A stretch of 48,097 nucleotides of DNA from an uncultured Ulvibacter sp. (lineage in GTDB: Bacteria; Bacteroidota; Bacteroidia; Flavobacteriales; Flavobacteriaceae). The notes under the pieces were generated by a model. That model was not told where the DNA came from and searched no databases. It worked only from the letters and a program-made list of their open reading frames with translations. The translations under genes were made by a program, and so were the position numbers. Below are positions 34,287 to 44,045 of the stretch, in pieces. The stretch covers positions 1 through 48,097 of the forward strand of contig CAJXZB010000023.1 in the NCBI GenBank assembly GCA_913063405.1, in the 5' to 3' direction. Numbering within the stretch: position 1 is the first letter of the stretch; the number at the start of each line of letters is the position of its first letter.

Positions 34287-34824
34287 CTTTAGTTTGACTA
34301 CATACACTTCCTAGTCCATTACAAATAATGGCTGTTTGTTTTTCAAAATTAATGGATTCGGCATATCGCAAGGCTTTTAAGTGATAATCAATGGCAGTTT
34401 TTACATCAGATTCATCGTCGGCCAAACTGCCTAGTGAATTAAAAATTTTCGATTTATAAAAGGCTGAATCTTTTGTCTTATTTGCATAATCCATTGCCTT
34501 GAATGCTGCCACCCTCCCAATTTTAGGGTTTCCAGTTATACGTTGGTAAATACTCTCGGCTATATAATAACGAAGGGTGAAAGATGTATTTTCTTCAGTA
34601 TTTATTTTGACTTTAAGGAACCCAAGGTATCTAGCCGCTTCTTCCAAATTGCTATCTAAATATGCTTCTGCCAAGAGCAATTGGGTGCTGGTTTTTTCTT
34701 CTTCGGAAAGAGGTAATTGCAAGTGATTCTCCAAGCTGTCCGTTTCTATTTGTGCAATACTCAGGATAGAACACAACAACAGAACCCCCGCCATAAAAAA
34801 TGGCATTCTTTCTTTATTTATCAT
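34287..34824 (-). pseudogene. Truncated TPR protein, N-terminal half
   Basis: From the ATG at 34824 there is a signal peptide (about 1-25, ends S-I-A-Q), then helix pairs typical of tetratricopeptide repeats (E-A-A-R-Y-L-G, A-A-F-K-A-M-D-Y-A, S-L-A-D-D-E-S-D-V-K-T-A-I-D-Y-H-L-K-A-L-R-Y-A-E). At about residue 180 (N-G-L-G-S-V-C-S-Q-T-K) the TPR pattern breaks and the DNA continues as the tail-fibre remnant in another frame; the fused frame stops at 34246. The parent was most likely a long TPR protein, often fused to a LuxR HTH or histidine kinase in flavobacteria. A deletion joined the two fragments. Confidence 0.75.
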
Positions 34825-35046
34825 TGGAACAAAGACTAAGCAATTGTGTTTTCTTGAAAAGGATATTTTTATTTTTCTACAATATCTGACTTTTTTACTG
34901 AAACTAAAACCGGAATAAGCCAATAGAACAATCTGTGAGTAGCTGTTGTTTTCTAATGTGTAATTAACACGTACGTCACATCAAAAATCAAATTTGCACA
35001 AAGTGCCTTAATATCGTAACATTACATACCAATTAAAAAAACAAGC

Positions 35047-36522
35047 ATGAGTGATCAAGAAAATCTTTCAGAGATTAAAATAGAAGACCAGAAAATAATA
35101 GAGAATAAAGAACTCAATATTTGGGAAGCGCTTATTCCTGTTGTTATATTAATGGCGATGCTTGCCTATAATATTTTTTATGCAGATGGAGCTTGGCTAG
35201 GTGACTATTCCAACCAATATATCCTTCTTATGGGAGGAGCGGTTGCTGCTGCCGTAGGTTTCTTTAATAAAGTATCAATAAGTACAATGTTAGCAGAGAT
35301 CTGGGAAAACCTAAAGAGTATTTTTATTCCTATAATGATCTTATTACTAGTGGGTGCTCTTGCCGGAACCTGGCTTGTAAGCGGGGTTATTCCTGCTATG
35401 GTATATTATGGCCTGCAAGTGCTTAGTCCAGAAATATTCTTACCGGCTTCAGTAGTTATCGCAGCGATTATTTCCATTGCAACTGGTAGCTCATGGACAA
35501 CTTCTGCCACTGTGGGCATTGCATTAATTGGTATAGGAACCGCCCTTGGAATTTCTGGAGGTATGATCGCTGGAGCCGTAATCTCGGGTGCATATTTTGG
35601 AGATAAGATGTCTCCATTAAGTGACACCACCAACCTTGCTCCTGCAATGGCTGGAACCGATTTGTTTACTCACATAAAGTATATGGCGTATACTACGGTT
35701 CCTACAATTATTGTAACGCTCATTGCATTTAGTATTATTAGTGCAACTATTGAAACAACTGGGACGGCAGACATTAGTAGTTTTTTAACCACTATTGATA
35801 CTACGTTCAATATAACACCTTGGTTATTTATTGTTCCTTTAATTGTTATTGTACTCATACTTCTAAAAACAAGGCCTCTTGTTGCTTTGGGGGTGGGTGT
35901 TCTTTCTGCAGCAATTTTTGCATTTATATTTCAACCAGAAATTTTGTCTAGTTTGTCCTCGTCAAACTTTTCTTCAATAGTGAACGCCATTTTTTCTGAC
36001 ACGGCAATTGTAACGGAAAACGAAAAGCTAAACGATTTGTTTTCTTCAGGAGGAATGATCGGAATGCTTTGGACAATTCTCTTAATCATAAGTGCTATGG
36101 TTTTTGGTGGTATTATGGACGCAATAGGCGCCCTTGCAAGAATTACAAGAGAATTATTAAAATTGGCAACTACGGTCTTTGGATTGTTTGCCAGTACCGT
36201 AATAAGTTGCTTAGGTTTAAATATAATTGCTTCAGATCAGTATCTGGCGCTTGTAATACCTGGAAAGATGTTTAAAAAAGCATATGAGGATAGAGGCCTT
36301 GCTCCTGAGAATCTTAGTCGAACATTGGAAGATTCTGGAACCGTAACATCTGTTTTAATACCTTGGAATACGTGTGGTGCTTATCAGAGCGGTGTTTTAG
36401 GTGTCGGCGTTTCAGAATACTTCTTCTATGCAATATTCAACTGGTTAAGTCCATTTATGACGTTGCTTTTTGCCGCCTTCAGAATAAAAATAAGACAATT
36501 AGCAAGCCCAAAAATTGCATAA
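35047..36522 (+). CDS. nhaC: Na+/H+ antiporter NhaC family
   Basis: 491 residues, about 11-12 membrane helices. Recognised NhaC features: a long conserved S-I-A-T-G-S-S-W-T-T-S-A-T-V-G segment (about 142-156), G-A-Y-F-G-D-K-M-S-P-L-S-D-T-T-N-L-A (about 182-199) and C-terminal L-E-D-S-G-T-V-T-S-V-L-I-P-W-N-T-C-G-A-Y. Exchanges Na+ for H+, or related two-substrate exchange (malate/lactate in a few members), keeping pH and sodium balance in a marine cell. Single gene with divergent pseudogene upstream. Confidence 0.93.
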   Translation: MSDQENLSEIKIEDQKIIENKELNIWEALIPVVILMAMLAYNIFYADGAWLGDYSNQYILLMGGAVAAAVGFFNKVSISTMLAEIWENLKSIFIPIMILLLVGALAGTWLVSGVIPAMVYYGLQVLSPEIFLPASVVIAAIISIATGSSWTTSATVGIALIGIGTALGISGGMIAGAVISGAYFGDKMSPLSDTTNLAPAMAGTDLFTHIKYMAYTTVPTIIVTLIAFSIISATIETTGTADISSFLTTIDTTFNITPWLFIVPLIVIVLILLKTRPLVALGVGVLSAAIFAFIFQPEILSSLSSSNFSSIVNAIFSDTAIVTENEKLNDLFSSGGMIGMLWTILLIISAMVFGGIMDAIGALARITRELLKLATTVFGLFASTVISCLGLNIIASDQYLALVIPGKMFKKAYEDRGLAPENLSRTLEDSGTVTSVLIPWNTCGAYQSGVLGVGVSEYFFYAIFNWLSPFMTLLFAAFRIKIRQLASPKIA

Positions 36523-36588
36523 TTGATTGCTGTTGGTATTTATAAAAAAAATAAGTTGGAATTGCTTTAAAATCGCTTTTTGAATTTG

Positions 36589-36596
36589 TACTTTTG
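36589..36596 (+). promoter_or_regulatory. -7 element of peroxiredoxin promoter
   Basis: TACTTTTG fits TAnnTTTG and is followed by GCATCCGC, a common flavobacterial start context. The -33 TTG is poorly spaced (24 bases). The leader would be about 65 bases. Confidence 0.45.
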
Positions 36597-36669
36597 CATC
36601 CGCATAATCAGATACTATTTTCAGTAGAAGATTGCCAAAAAAAGTATTAAAATTCAAAACAAAAATTCG

Positions 36670-37314
36670 ATGGCATTGGTAGGAAAAAAATTCCCAAATC
36701 TAACTGTTGACGCGACTGACAAATCAGGAGTTACTCAAAAATTAAACATTCTAACAGAAGCTCAAACTAAAGGTAAAAAAGTACTCCTTTTTTGGTATCC
36801 AAAAGATTTTACTTTTGTTTGCCCAACAGAGCTACACGCTTTTCAAGCAGCAATGACAGAGTTTGAAAAAAGAAATACCATCGTAATTGGTGCTTCTTGT
36901 GATACTCCCGAAGTTCATTTTGCCTGGTTAAACACACCAAAAAACAACGGTGGTATTGAAGGAGTAACCTATCCTATTGTTGCAGACTCAAATAGAAATC
37001 TTTCATCTCAGTTAGGGATTCTAGATATCACGAACGAACGTTACGATGAAGAAACTGGAAACGTTTTAGTAGATGGTGATAATGTGACTTACCGTGCTAC
37101 TTATTTAATTGATGAAGAAGGAACTGTTTTTCATGAAAGTGTAAATCATATGCCTTTAGGAAGAAATGTCGCAGAATTTTTACGATTGATAGATGCTTAC
37201 TCACACGTACAAGAAAACGGCGAAGTATGCCCTGCAAATTGGCAAGAAGGCTCTCAAGCAATGAACGCGGATCGTGAAGGTGTTGCTGAGTACTTAACAC
37301 AGCATTTAAATTAG
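36670..37314 (+). CDS. Typical 2-Cys peroxiredoxin (AhpC/Prx1 type)
   Basis: 214 residues. Peroxidatic C51 in D-F-T-F-V-C-P-T-E and resolving C187 in E-V-C-P-A-N-W. Reduces H2O2 and organic peroxides using thioredoxin or AhpF-like reductant. The usual G-G-L-G flap of overoxidation-sensitive enzymes is replaced by G-G-I-E-G, and there is no C-terminal YF motif, so it should resist overoxidation (inference). It lies next to tpx, making a peroxide-defence pair, though each has its own transcription signals. Confidence 0.94.
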   Translation: MALVGKKFPNLTVDATDKSGVTQKLNILTEAQTKGKKVLLFWYPKDFTFVCPTELHAFQAAMTEFEKRNTIVIGASCDTPEVHFAWLNTPKNNGGIEGVTYPIVADSNRNLSSQLGILDITNERYDEETGNVLVDGDNVTYRATYLIDEEGTVFHESVNHMPLGRNVAEFLRLIDAYSHVQENGEVCPANWQEGSQAMNADREGVAEYLTQHLN

Positions 37315-37343
37315 GAAAAATTAGTTAAGTTTGGTTAAGCTGG

Positions 37344-37380
37344 AAGCCCACATCCCATTTTTTTGATGTGGGCTTTTATT
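37344..37380 (+). terminator. Intrinsic terminator after peroxiredoxin
   Basis: A perfect 11-bp stem (37344-37354 with 37365-37375) and 10-base loop, followed by TTTATT. Separates the peroxiredoxin from tpx. Confidence 0.85.
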
Positions 37381-37446
37381 TCTGAAAACTTTAAGTTTTA
37401 AGTAAAGCAGAATGCTTATCTTTATCATTCGAATAAATTAAAAACT

Positions 37447-37947
37447 ATGGCTTCAATAACACTTGGTGGTAATCCTGCCAAAACAATAGGATCTCTTCCA
37501 CCTAACGGATCAACCGCTCCTAATTTTACAATGACAGCAGTCGACTTATCATCCAAGTCACTATCAGATTATGACGGTAAACGTAAGGTGTTAAATATTT
37601 TTCCAAGTGTGGACACAGGAATTTGTGCAGCTTCGGCTCGAAAATTTAATGAGGAAGCATCGAAATTAAAGAACACAGCTATCCTATGTATCTCAAAAGA
37701 TCTTCCTTTCGCTCAAAATCGATTTTGCGCCGCTGAAGGACTTGAAAATGTAGAAATGCTGTCTGATTATAAAAATGGTAGCTTCGGAAAAGATTACAAT
37801 TTGGAAATCACCAAGAGTGCCTTTACCGGACTTCACTCTAGAGTTGTGATGGTCTTGAACGAAAAGAACGAAATACTATACTCTGAACAAGTTCCTGAAA
37901 TTGGCGAAGCGCCAAATTATGACGCTGCTTTAAATGTATTGACTTAA
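37447..37947 (+). CDS. tpx: Thiol peroxidase
   Basis: 166 residues. Atypical 2-Cys peroxiredoxin with peroxidatic C60 in P-S-V-D-T-G-I-C-A-A-S-A-R-K-F-N and resolving C94 in R-F-C-A-A-E-G, 34 residues apart as in E. coli Tpx. Reduces lipid and alkyl hydroperoxides with thioredoxin. Followed 4 bases later by dgkA. Confidence 0.95.
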   Translation: MASITLGGNPAKTIGSLPPNGSTAPNFTMTAVDLSSKSLSDYDGKRKVLNIFPSVDTGICAASARKFNEEASKLKNTAILCISKDLPFAQNRFCAAEGLENVEMLSDYKNGSFGKDYNLEITKSAFTGLHSRVVMVLNEKNEILYSEQVPEIGEAPNYDAALNVLT

Positions 37948-37951
37948 ATAT

Positions 37952-38308
37952 GTGGGATTGTTTTTAGGTAAACGCCTTAAGGGCTGCAAATATGCCATCA
38001 AAGGTGCTTGGATGCTACTAAAAAACGAAGCAAGCATTCAGGTGCAGGCTATTATTGCTATTGGTGTAACCATAGCTGGCTTTTATTATAACATTTCGCC
38101 CGTCGAATGGATGTTTCAAGTTTTCGCAATCGGCTTAGTGATGAGTATCGAAGGACTCAATACAGCAGCTGAAGAAATCGCCGACTTTATTCATCCCGAG
38201 TATCATAAAAAAATAGGCTATATTAAAGATGTTGCTGCTGGCGCTGTGTTCTTTGCTGCAATAGTCGCAGCGATCATAGCCTGCTTAATTTATATTCCGA
38301 AGTTTTAG
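37952..38308 (+). CDS. dgkA: Diacylglycerol/undecaprenol kinase
   Basis: 118 residues, three membrane helices. GTG start (an ATG two bases before is in another frame and closes after five codons). Signature N-E-A-S-I-Q-V-Q (about 26-33) and S-I-E-G-L-N-T-A-A-E-E-I-A-D (about 65-78), with catalytic-site glutamates. Phosphorylates diacylglycerol or, as in Gram-positive homologues, undecaprenol; which one is unknown. Probably co-transcribed with tpx. Confidence 0.93.
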   Translation: MGLFLGKRLKGCKYAIKGAWMLLKNEASIQVQAIIAIGVTIAGFYYNISPVEWMFQVFAIGLVMSIEGLNTAAEEIADFIHPEYHKKIGYIKDVAAGAVFFAAIVAAIIACLIYIPKF

Positions 38309-38371
38309 AAAATTTTATCTAGTTTTGAACGTTTTGTTATTGTATTTTTGCTAAAAGTCAAAGTGTTTTAA

Positions 38372-40759
38372 ATGGCCAAAAGAAAGACCGCAAGCTCCAA
38401 AAAAGCCAAAACTCCTCGTAAAAAAATATCGCTTGCGCTATCAAAGCAGCAAAAAATATTATTAGGTAGTTTTCTTTTCTTACTGGGTATAGCGCTTATT
38501 TTCTCCTTTATTTCCTACTTCTTTACTTGGCAAATAGACCATAGTATCGTTGGAATTGAGACTGAACGAAGTATCGAAACACAAAACTGGCTCAATAAAT
38601 TTGGCACCAACGTTGGACACTTCTTTATATACAATGGTTTCGGTATTACTGCTTTTATTCTAGCATTCCTTATTACATTGACTGGAGCTTATTTCTTTTT
38701 CGACTATGCGAAAAAAGCCTTAAAACGATTCTGGTTTTGGGGAGTTTTAGTGATGGGATGGATTTCCGTTTTTCTTGGGTTTTTTACATCAAAAAGTTCA
38801 CTTTTTAGCGGGGTTATTGGATTCGAGATAAACGACCTTCTCCAAGATTATCTTGGATTTATTGGTGCTATATTGGTAATGGCCTTCTTGTTGATAGTTT
38901 ATTTAGTTGTACGACTAAAAATCACTCCAGAATCTGTTGGGTCTAGTTTAAAAAGAACAAAGAAGGAAATTGTTTCCGATTTTTCTTCGGAAAGAGCTTC
39001 AGAAGAAGTTCAATTCAAAAAAGACCCCTTAGTTAGGAAGGAAACGATTGAGATTGTTAGCGAAACACTTGAAATTCCCCTAGTTGTTTCTGAAACGCCT
39101 TCGGAAAAAAAGGAAATACCGGATCTAGAAAAAATTGTCTTAAAGTCTGAACTAGAAGATGATGTTGATCTTGTGGTCGAACAGGTGGCCGAAGAAGAAA
39201 CTGTTAAAGAGAACTTGAGCGATACATTGGTAAAAGATTTTGGGGAATTCGATCCTACACTTGAGCTAAGCAAATATAAGTTTCCAACTATCGAACTCTT
39301 AAGGGATCATACTCCTGGAGCTACCATCACTATTAATCAAGAGGAACTTGAAGAAAATAAGAATCGGATCGTTGAAACCTTAAGCAACTATAAAATTGGA
39401 ATTGCCAGTATCAAAGCAACCGTTGGCCCAACAGTAACGCTCTACGAAATTGTTCCAGAAGCTGGAGTGCGCATTTCTAAAATCAAAAATCTAGAAGACG
39501 ATATAGCACTGTCACTTGCCGCACTGGGAATTAGAATTATTGCTCCTATCCCAGGAAGAGGAACCATTGGAATTGAAGTGCCAAATAAGAACCCGCAAAC
39601 TGTTTCTATGAGAGCGACCATTGCCTCTCCTAAATTTCAGAATACCGAAATGGAACTCCCATTGGCCTTGGGGAAGACAATTAGCAACGAAACTTTTGTA
39701 GTTGATTTGGCCAAGATGCCTCACCTGTTAATGGCTGGTGCCACAGGGCAAGGTAAATCGGTTGGACTAAACGCAATCCTCACCTCTCTTATTTACAAGA
39801 AGCACCCTGCAGAAGTAAAGTTTGTATTAGTTGATCCAAAGAAAGTAGAGTTAACACTGTTCAATAAAATTGAGCGACATTTCCTGGCAAAATTACCAGA
39901 TACCGAGGAAGCCATTATTACAGATACAACCAAAGTGGTACATACACTTAATTCATTGTGCATTGAAATGGACGCGCGCTATGATTTGCTTAAGGATGCA
40001 ATGGTTCGAAATATTAAAGAGTACAATGTAAAGTTTAAGTCAAGAAAGCTAAATCCAAACGATGGGTATCGTTACCTACCCTACATCGTTTTAGTCGTTG
40101 ATGAATTTGCCGACTTGATAATGACTGCTGGTAAGGAGGTAGAAACACCTATAGCTAGGTTAGCACAATTGGCCCGTGCCATTGGAATTCACTTAATCAT
40201 TGCCACACAACGTCCATCTGTAAATGTAATTACTGGTATTATCAAGGCAAATTTCCCCGCGAGAATTGCCTTTAGAGTAACTAGTAAGATTGATTCTAGA
40301 ACTATTTTGGATGGCTCTGGTGCCGATCAATTAATTGGCCGTGGTGATATGCTCTATACTCAAGGTAATGATCTAATTAGGCTTCAATGTGCTTTTGTTG
40401 ACACACCAGAAGTGGCGGATATTACTGAGTTTATTGGTTCACAAAAAGCGTATCCAGATGCGTATTTGTTACCCGAGTATGTTGGTGAAGAAGGTGGCAC
40501 AAATCTTGATAATGTTATTGACGAGCGGGACAAAATGTTTAGGGAGGCTGCGGAAGTGCTAGTTATTGCTCAGCAGGGTTCAGCTTCGCTTTTACAACGT
40601 AAATTGAAATTAGGTTATAACCGAGCAGGTCGAATTATCGATCAACTAGAGGCAGCAGGAATTGTGGGGCCATTTGAAGGAAGCAAAGCCAGACAGGTAC
40701 TGGTTCCAACCATAGATGCGCTTAACCAATTATTAGACAACGAAAGCAACAACACATAA
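38372..40759 (+). CDS. ftsK: DNA translocase FtsK
   Basis: 795 residues. Lysine-rich start, four membrane helices (about 28-185), an acidic/variable linker (about 190-305), then the motor. Walker A is G-A-T-G-Q-G-K462-S (456-463), Walker B I-V-L-V-V-D-E-F-A-D-L; gamma winged-helix domain at the C-terminus (about 715-795, S-L-L-Q-R-K-L-K-L-G-Y-N-R-A-G-R-I). Coordinates chromosome dimer resolution with division. TATTTTTG at 38343-38350 is a likely -7 element. Followed by lolA after 2 bases, a well-kept flavobacterial order. Confidence 0.97.
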   Translation: MAKRKTASSKKAKTPRKKISLALSKQQKILLGSFLFLLGIALIFSFISYFFTWQIDHSIVGIETERSIETQNWLNKFGTNVGHFFIYNGFGITAFILAFLITLTGAYFFFDYAKKALKRFWFWGVLVMGWISVFLGFFTSKSSLFSGVIGFEINDLLQDYLGFIGAILVMAFLLIVYLVVRLKITPESVGSSLKRTKKEIVSDFSSERASEEVQFKKDPLVRKETIEIVSETLEIPLVVSETPSEKKEIPDLEKIVLKSELEDDVDLVVEQVAEEETVKENLSDTLVKDFGEFDPTLELSKYKFPTIELLRDHTPGATITINQEELEENKNRIVETLSNYKIGIASIKATVGPTVTLYEIVPEAGVRISKIKNLEDDIALSLAALGIRIIAPIPGRGTIGIEVPNKNPQTVSMRATIASPKFQNTEMELPLALGKTISNETFVVDLAKMPHLLMAGATGQGKSVGLNAILTSLIYKKHPAEVKFVLVDPKKVELTLFNKIERHFLAKLPDTEEAIITDTTKVVHTLNSLCIEMDARYDLLKDAMVRNIKEYNVKFKSRKLNPNDGYRYLPYIVLVVDEFADLIMTAGKEVETPIARLAQLARAIGIHLIIATQRPSVNVITGIIKANFPARIAFRVTSKIDSRTILDGSGADQLIGRGDMLYTQGNDLIRLQCAFVDTPEVADITEFIGSQKAYPDAYLLPEYVGEEGGTNLDNVIDERDKMFREAAEVLVIAQQGSASLLQRKLKLGYNRAGRIIDQLEAAGIVGPFEGSKARQVLVPTIDALNQLLDNESNNT

Positions 40760-40761
40760 AA

Positions 40762-41403
40762 ATGAGAAAGTTAATCCTATTATTAACAGTGATTTGCACC
40801 ACTTCAATTACAAGTGGGCAGAGTGCAAAGTCTTTACTAAATGAAGTATCTGCAAAGGCTAGGAGTTATGAAAACATTCAAATTGATTTTAAATACAATT
40901 TGAGCAACGCTAAGGAGAATGTAAATCAAGAAACTCGTGGAGATGTTACACTGGCCGGAGACAATTACCTATTAAATATGCTTGGAACATCACGTTTATT
41001 TGACGGTAAAAAGATTTATTCCATAGTTCCTGAAGACGAAGAGGTAACTATTTCAAATTACAATGCTCGGGACGACAAAGATATCACTCCGTCTAAGATG
41101 CTTACCTTCTATGAAAGAGGATATACTTCAAAAATGGATATCGTTCAAAATATAAAAGGAAGAAAGGTTCAGTTTGTAAAACTGATTCCTATCGATACTA
41201 AGGCAGAAATAAAAAATGTATTACTAGGAATAGATGCTCAAACAAAACATATTTATAAATTAATACAGACTGATGCCAAAGGCACTAAATATACACTTAC
41301 CGTAAATTCATTTAAAACCAACCAGCCTCTTTCAAAAACCTTGTTTACCTTTGACGAAGCCAAGTACAAGCAGGAAGGTTATTACATCAATAAGCTTGAC
41401 TAA
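40762..41403 (+). CDS. lolA: LolA-like outer-membrane lipoprotein carrier
   Basis: 213 residues. Signal peptide about 1-19 (ends T-S-G-Q). A single LolA-type half-barrel domain: Y-E-N-I-Q-I-D-F-K-Y-N, G-D-V-T-L-A-G-D-N-Y, F-D-G-K-K-I-Y-S-I-V-P and a C-terminal strand ending N-K-L-D. Shuttles lipoproteins across the periplasm. Co-translated with ftsK (2-base gap) and 8 bases before an LptF/LptG gene. Confidence 0.9.
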   Translation: MRKLILLLTVICTTSITSGQSAKSLLNEVSAKARSYENIQIDFKYNLSNAKENVNQETRGDVTLAGDNYLLNMLGTSRLFDGKKIYSIVPEDEEVTISNYNARDDKDITPSKMLTFYERGYTSKMDIVQNIKGRKVQFVKLIPIDTKAEIKNVLLGIDAQTKHIYKLIQTDAKGTKYTLTVNSFKTNQPLSKTLFTFDEAKYKQEGYYINKLD

Positions 41404-41411
41404 GCTTTGAA

Positions 41412-42863
41412 GTGAAAATACTGGACAGATACATATTAATGAGCTATTTGAAGACGTTTTTTAGCGTCTTCATTATTTTAATGTTCATTTTTGTCTTACA
41501 AACTATCTGGCTTTACATAAACGAATTAGCAGGTAAGGACTTGGATGTATGGATCGTTCTTAAGTTTTTATGGTTTGTTTCTCCTAGGTTAATTCCTTTA
41601 GTATTGCCATTAACGATATTAGTTACCTCATTGATGGTATTTGGTAATTTTGCCGAGAACTATGAGTTTGCTGCGATGAAATCGACAGGGATTTCGCTTC
41701 AGCGCGCTATGAAAAGTCTTATGGTATTTATTGGAATTTTGAGCATTGTCGCTTTTTTCTTTGCCAATAATGTAATTCCCTACTCTGAATACAAGTGGCA
41801 AAACCTAAGAAGGAATATTGCACAGGTAAGTCCGTCGATGGTAATCTCTGAAGGACAATTTAGCCAGATAGGAGATGATTTCAATATAAAGGTTGCAGAG
41901 AAAAGTGGTGATCGGGATCAGTTTCTAAAAGATATTGTAATACACAAAAAAGACCCTGCTCGGCCTAATGGAAACTTTACCGTTATTATCGCCAATAATG
42001 GTGAGCTGGCTAGTGAGGAAGGAAGCAATACCTTGTCGCTTATATTAAAAGATGGTAATTATTACGATGATGTGAGAGTTAAGAATGCGAAAAAGCAAAA
42101 GAGAATGCCCTTCGCTAAAAGCTATTTTGAAGAATATGCCATAAACATTGATCTTACTGCACTCAACAACACAGATATTGATAAGGAAAACCAGCTTTCC
42201 AATCAAAATATGTATAATATGAGTGAGTTATTTGTAGAGATTGATTCGTTATCCAAAAGTTATACTAAAGATATTCGGGTTTTTTCAGAAAACATGTACT
42301 ATCGAAGCGGTATTTCAAAATTTGGAGATAAGAACTTTAAAGACACCACATCATTAGACACTTTACAGTCAATCGTAAATATTTTCACACAAAAACAACA
42401 ACCGGAGTTAGTAAATCTTGCTTTGAACAATGTAAAAGGTACATTGCAATCCGTTGGTGCAAAAAAGAACGAGTTTAAAGTAAAAACAAAGCGCCTTAAT
42501 AAATTCGAAATGGCCTTACATGATAAGTATGTTTTGGCTTTTGCCTGTATCATACTCTTCTTTGTCGGTGCTCCTTTAGGGGCAATTATCCGTAAGGGTG
42601 GAATGGGATTGCCTATGGTGGTTGCTATTGTTTTATTCCTTACGTATCATTTTATAGGAATATTTGCGAAAAACAGTGCTGAAGATGGAACATTACATCC
42701 TTTCATCGCAACCTGGCTGAGTACGGTTATTATGTTGCCCCTTAGTGTCTGGCTTACTTATAGAGCGACTACAGACCAAGGAATTATGGACATTGATTCC
42801 TTTTGGCGACGGATTTCTCGCCTCTTTAAAAAGAAAGAAAAAGCAACAAAAAAAGAAGCCTAG
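41412..42863 (+). CDS. LptF/LptG-family LPS export permease (YjgP/YjgQ)
   Basis: 483 residues. GTG start fits the family's conserved opening M-K-I-L-D-R-Y-I-L. Six membrane helices: three near the N-terminus (about 10-35, 55-80, 100-120), a periplasmic beta-jellyroll-like region (about 130-370), and three near the C-terminus (about 375-450). Part of the inner-membrane LptB2FG ABC transporter that lifts LPS. Only one of the two permease types is in the window; it cannot be told F from G. Confidence 0.9.
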   Translation: MKILDRYILMSYLKTFFSVFIILMFIFVLQTIWLYINELAGKDLDVWIVLKFLWFVSPRLIPLVLPLTILVTSLMVFGNFAENYEFAAMKSTGISLQRAMKSLMVFIGILSIVAFFFANNVIPYSEYKWQNLRRNIAQVSPSMVISEGQFSQIGDDFNIKVAEKSGDRDQFLKDIVIHKKDPARPNGNFTVIIANNGELASEEGSNTLSLILKDGNYYDDVRVKNAKKQKRMPFAKSYFEEYAINIDLTALNNTDIDKENQLSNQNMYNMSELFVEIDSLSKSYTKDIRVFSENMYYRSGISKFGDKNFKDTTSLDTLQSIVNIFTQKQQPELVNLALNNVKGTLQSVGAKKNEFKVKTKRLNKFEMALHDKYVLAFACIILFFVGAPLGAIIRKGGMGLPMVVAIVLFLTYHFIGIFAKNSAEDGTLHPFIATWLSTVIMLPLSVWLTYRATTDQGIMDIDSFWRRISRLFKKKEKATKKEA

Positions 42864-42896
42864 TTTCAGTATCTTTACGCCATCAATACAAGCACT

Positions 42897-44045
42897 ATGA
42901 TTACTACCAAAAACGGTACTTCCGTTAAACTAAATACTATAGAAGAGGCTATTGAAGATATCCGCCTCGGAAAGATTATTATTGTAGTTGATGATGAAAA
43001 CCGTGAGAATGAAGGGGATTTTATTGCTGCTGCGGAAATGGTAACACCAGAAATGATCAACTTTATGGCTAGCAATGGCCGCGGGCTTATCTGCGCACCT
43101 TTAACAGAGGAGCGTTGTAATGATTTAGACCTTGCCATGATGGTGGAAAAAAATACTGTTTTGCATCATACGCAATTTACAGTATCGGTGGATTTAATTG
43201 GTCACGGTTGTACTACTGGAATATCTGTACATGACCGTTCAAAAACAATAAAAGCTTTAGTAGATTCTAATACTAATCCTCGCGATTTAGGGCGTCCTGG
43301 ACATATTTTTCCGTTACGTGCTAAATCTGGAGGGGTATTAAGAAGAACTGGCCACACCGAGGCGGCTATAGACCTTGCTCGACTTGCTGGATTACAGCCA
43401 GCTGGAATTCTAGTGGAAATCCTAAATGAGGATGGTACTATGGCACGACTTCCACAACTCGTTGAAGTGGCAAAAAAGTTTGACCTGAAACTTGTTTCGA
43501 TTGAAGATTTAGTTGCCTATAGAATGGAACATGATTCCTTGATCGAAAAAGAGGAAGATTTCAAAATCAATACCAGATTTGGAAGTTTTAGATTAAGAGC
43601 CTATAAACAAACTACCAACGGGCAAGTACACATCGCCTTGACTAAAGGAGATTGGGAAGAAAATGCGCCCGTATTAGTTCGCATAAATGCGACTCTAGTA
43701 AATAATGATATCCTCGGAACACTCACCAATAATGCCGAACAAAAATTGGATGATATGTTCAATCGAATTAATACAGAAGGTAAGGGTGCTATTGTGTTTA
43801 TCAATCAGCAAAGTCAATCCTTGAATCTTTTAAAGCGCTTAGCAGAGTTAAAAGAGGCTCAGACCGAAACCGAAGTTGCCAAAGCGCCTCGTATTGATAT
43901 GGATTCTAAAGACTTCGGAATAGGTGCTCAAATCTTACACGATCTAGGTATTCACAAGATCAAGTTAGTTTCAAACAGCGTACAAACCAAACGAGTTGGG
44001 ATGATTGGATATGGTTTGGAGATTACCGAATATGTTAGTTATTAG
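42897..44045 (+). CDS. ribB: 3,4-dihydroxy-2-butanone-4-phosphate synthase with degenerate GTP-cyclohydrolase II domain
   Basis: 382 residues. N-terminal RibB domain (1-205): [10 protein letters not shown] (32-41) and [13 protein letters not shown] (149-161). C-terminal part (225-382) is RibA-like by sequence ends ([12 protein letters not shown] and G-Y-G-L-E-I), but the three zinc-binding cysteines of GTP cyclohydrolase II are gone (residues 263-280 carry [11 protein letters not shown] instead of the E-C-L-T-G-D...C-D-C-G pattern). The R-Q-E-G-R-G-I-G loop is N-Q-Q-S-Q-S-L-N. So it should make only the 4-carbon riboflavin precursor; another RibA is needed. Overlaps the convergent aminotransferase gene by 11 bases. 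Confidence 0.9.
   Translation: MITTKNGTSVKLNTIEEAIEDIRLGKIIIVVDDENRENEGDFIAAAEMVTPEMINFMASNGRGLICAPLTEERCNDLDLAMMVEKNTVLHHTQFTVSVDLIGHGCTTGISVHDRSKTIKALVDSNTNPRDLGRPGHIFPLRAKSGGVLRRTGHTEAAIDLARLAGLQPAGILVEILNEDGTMARLPQLVEVAKKFDLKLVSIEDLVAYRMEHDSLIEKEEDFKINTRFGSFRLRAYKQTTNGQVHIALTKGDWEENAPVLVRINATLVNNDILGTLTNNAEQKLDDMFNRINTEGKGAIVFINQQSQSLNLLKRLAELKEAQTETEVAKAPRIDMDSKDFGIGAQILHDLGIHKIKLVSNSVQTKRVGMIGYGLEITEYVSY

Noticed and set aside
42864..42896. FMN riboswitch before ribB
   Set aside because: Only 33 bases separate ribB from the preceding gene, too few for the aptamer.
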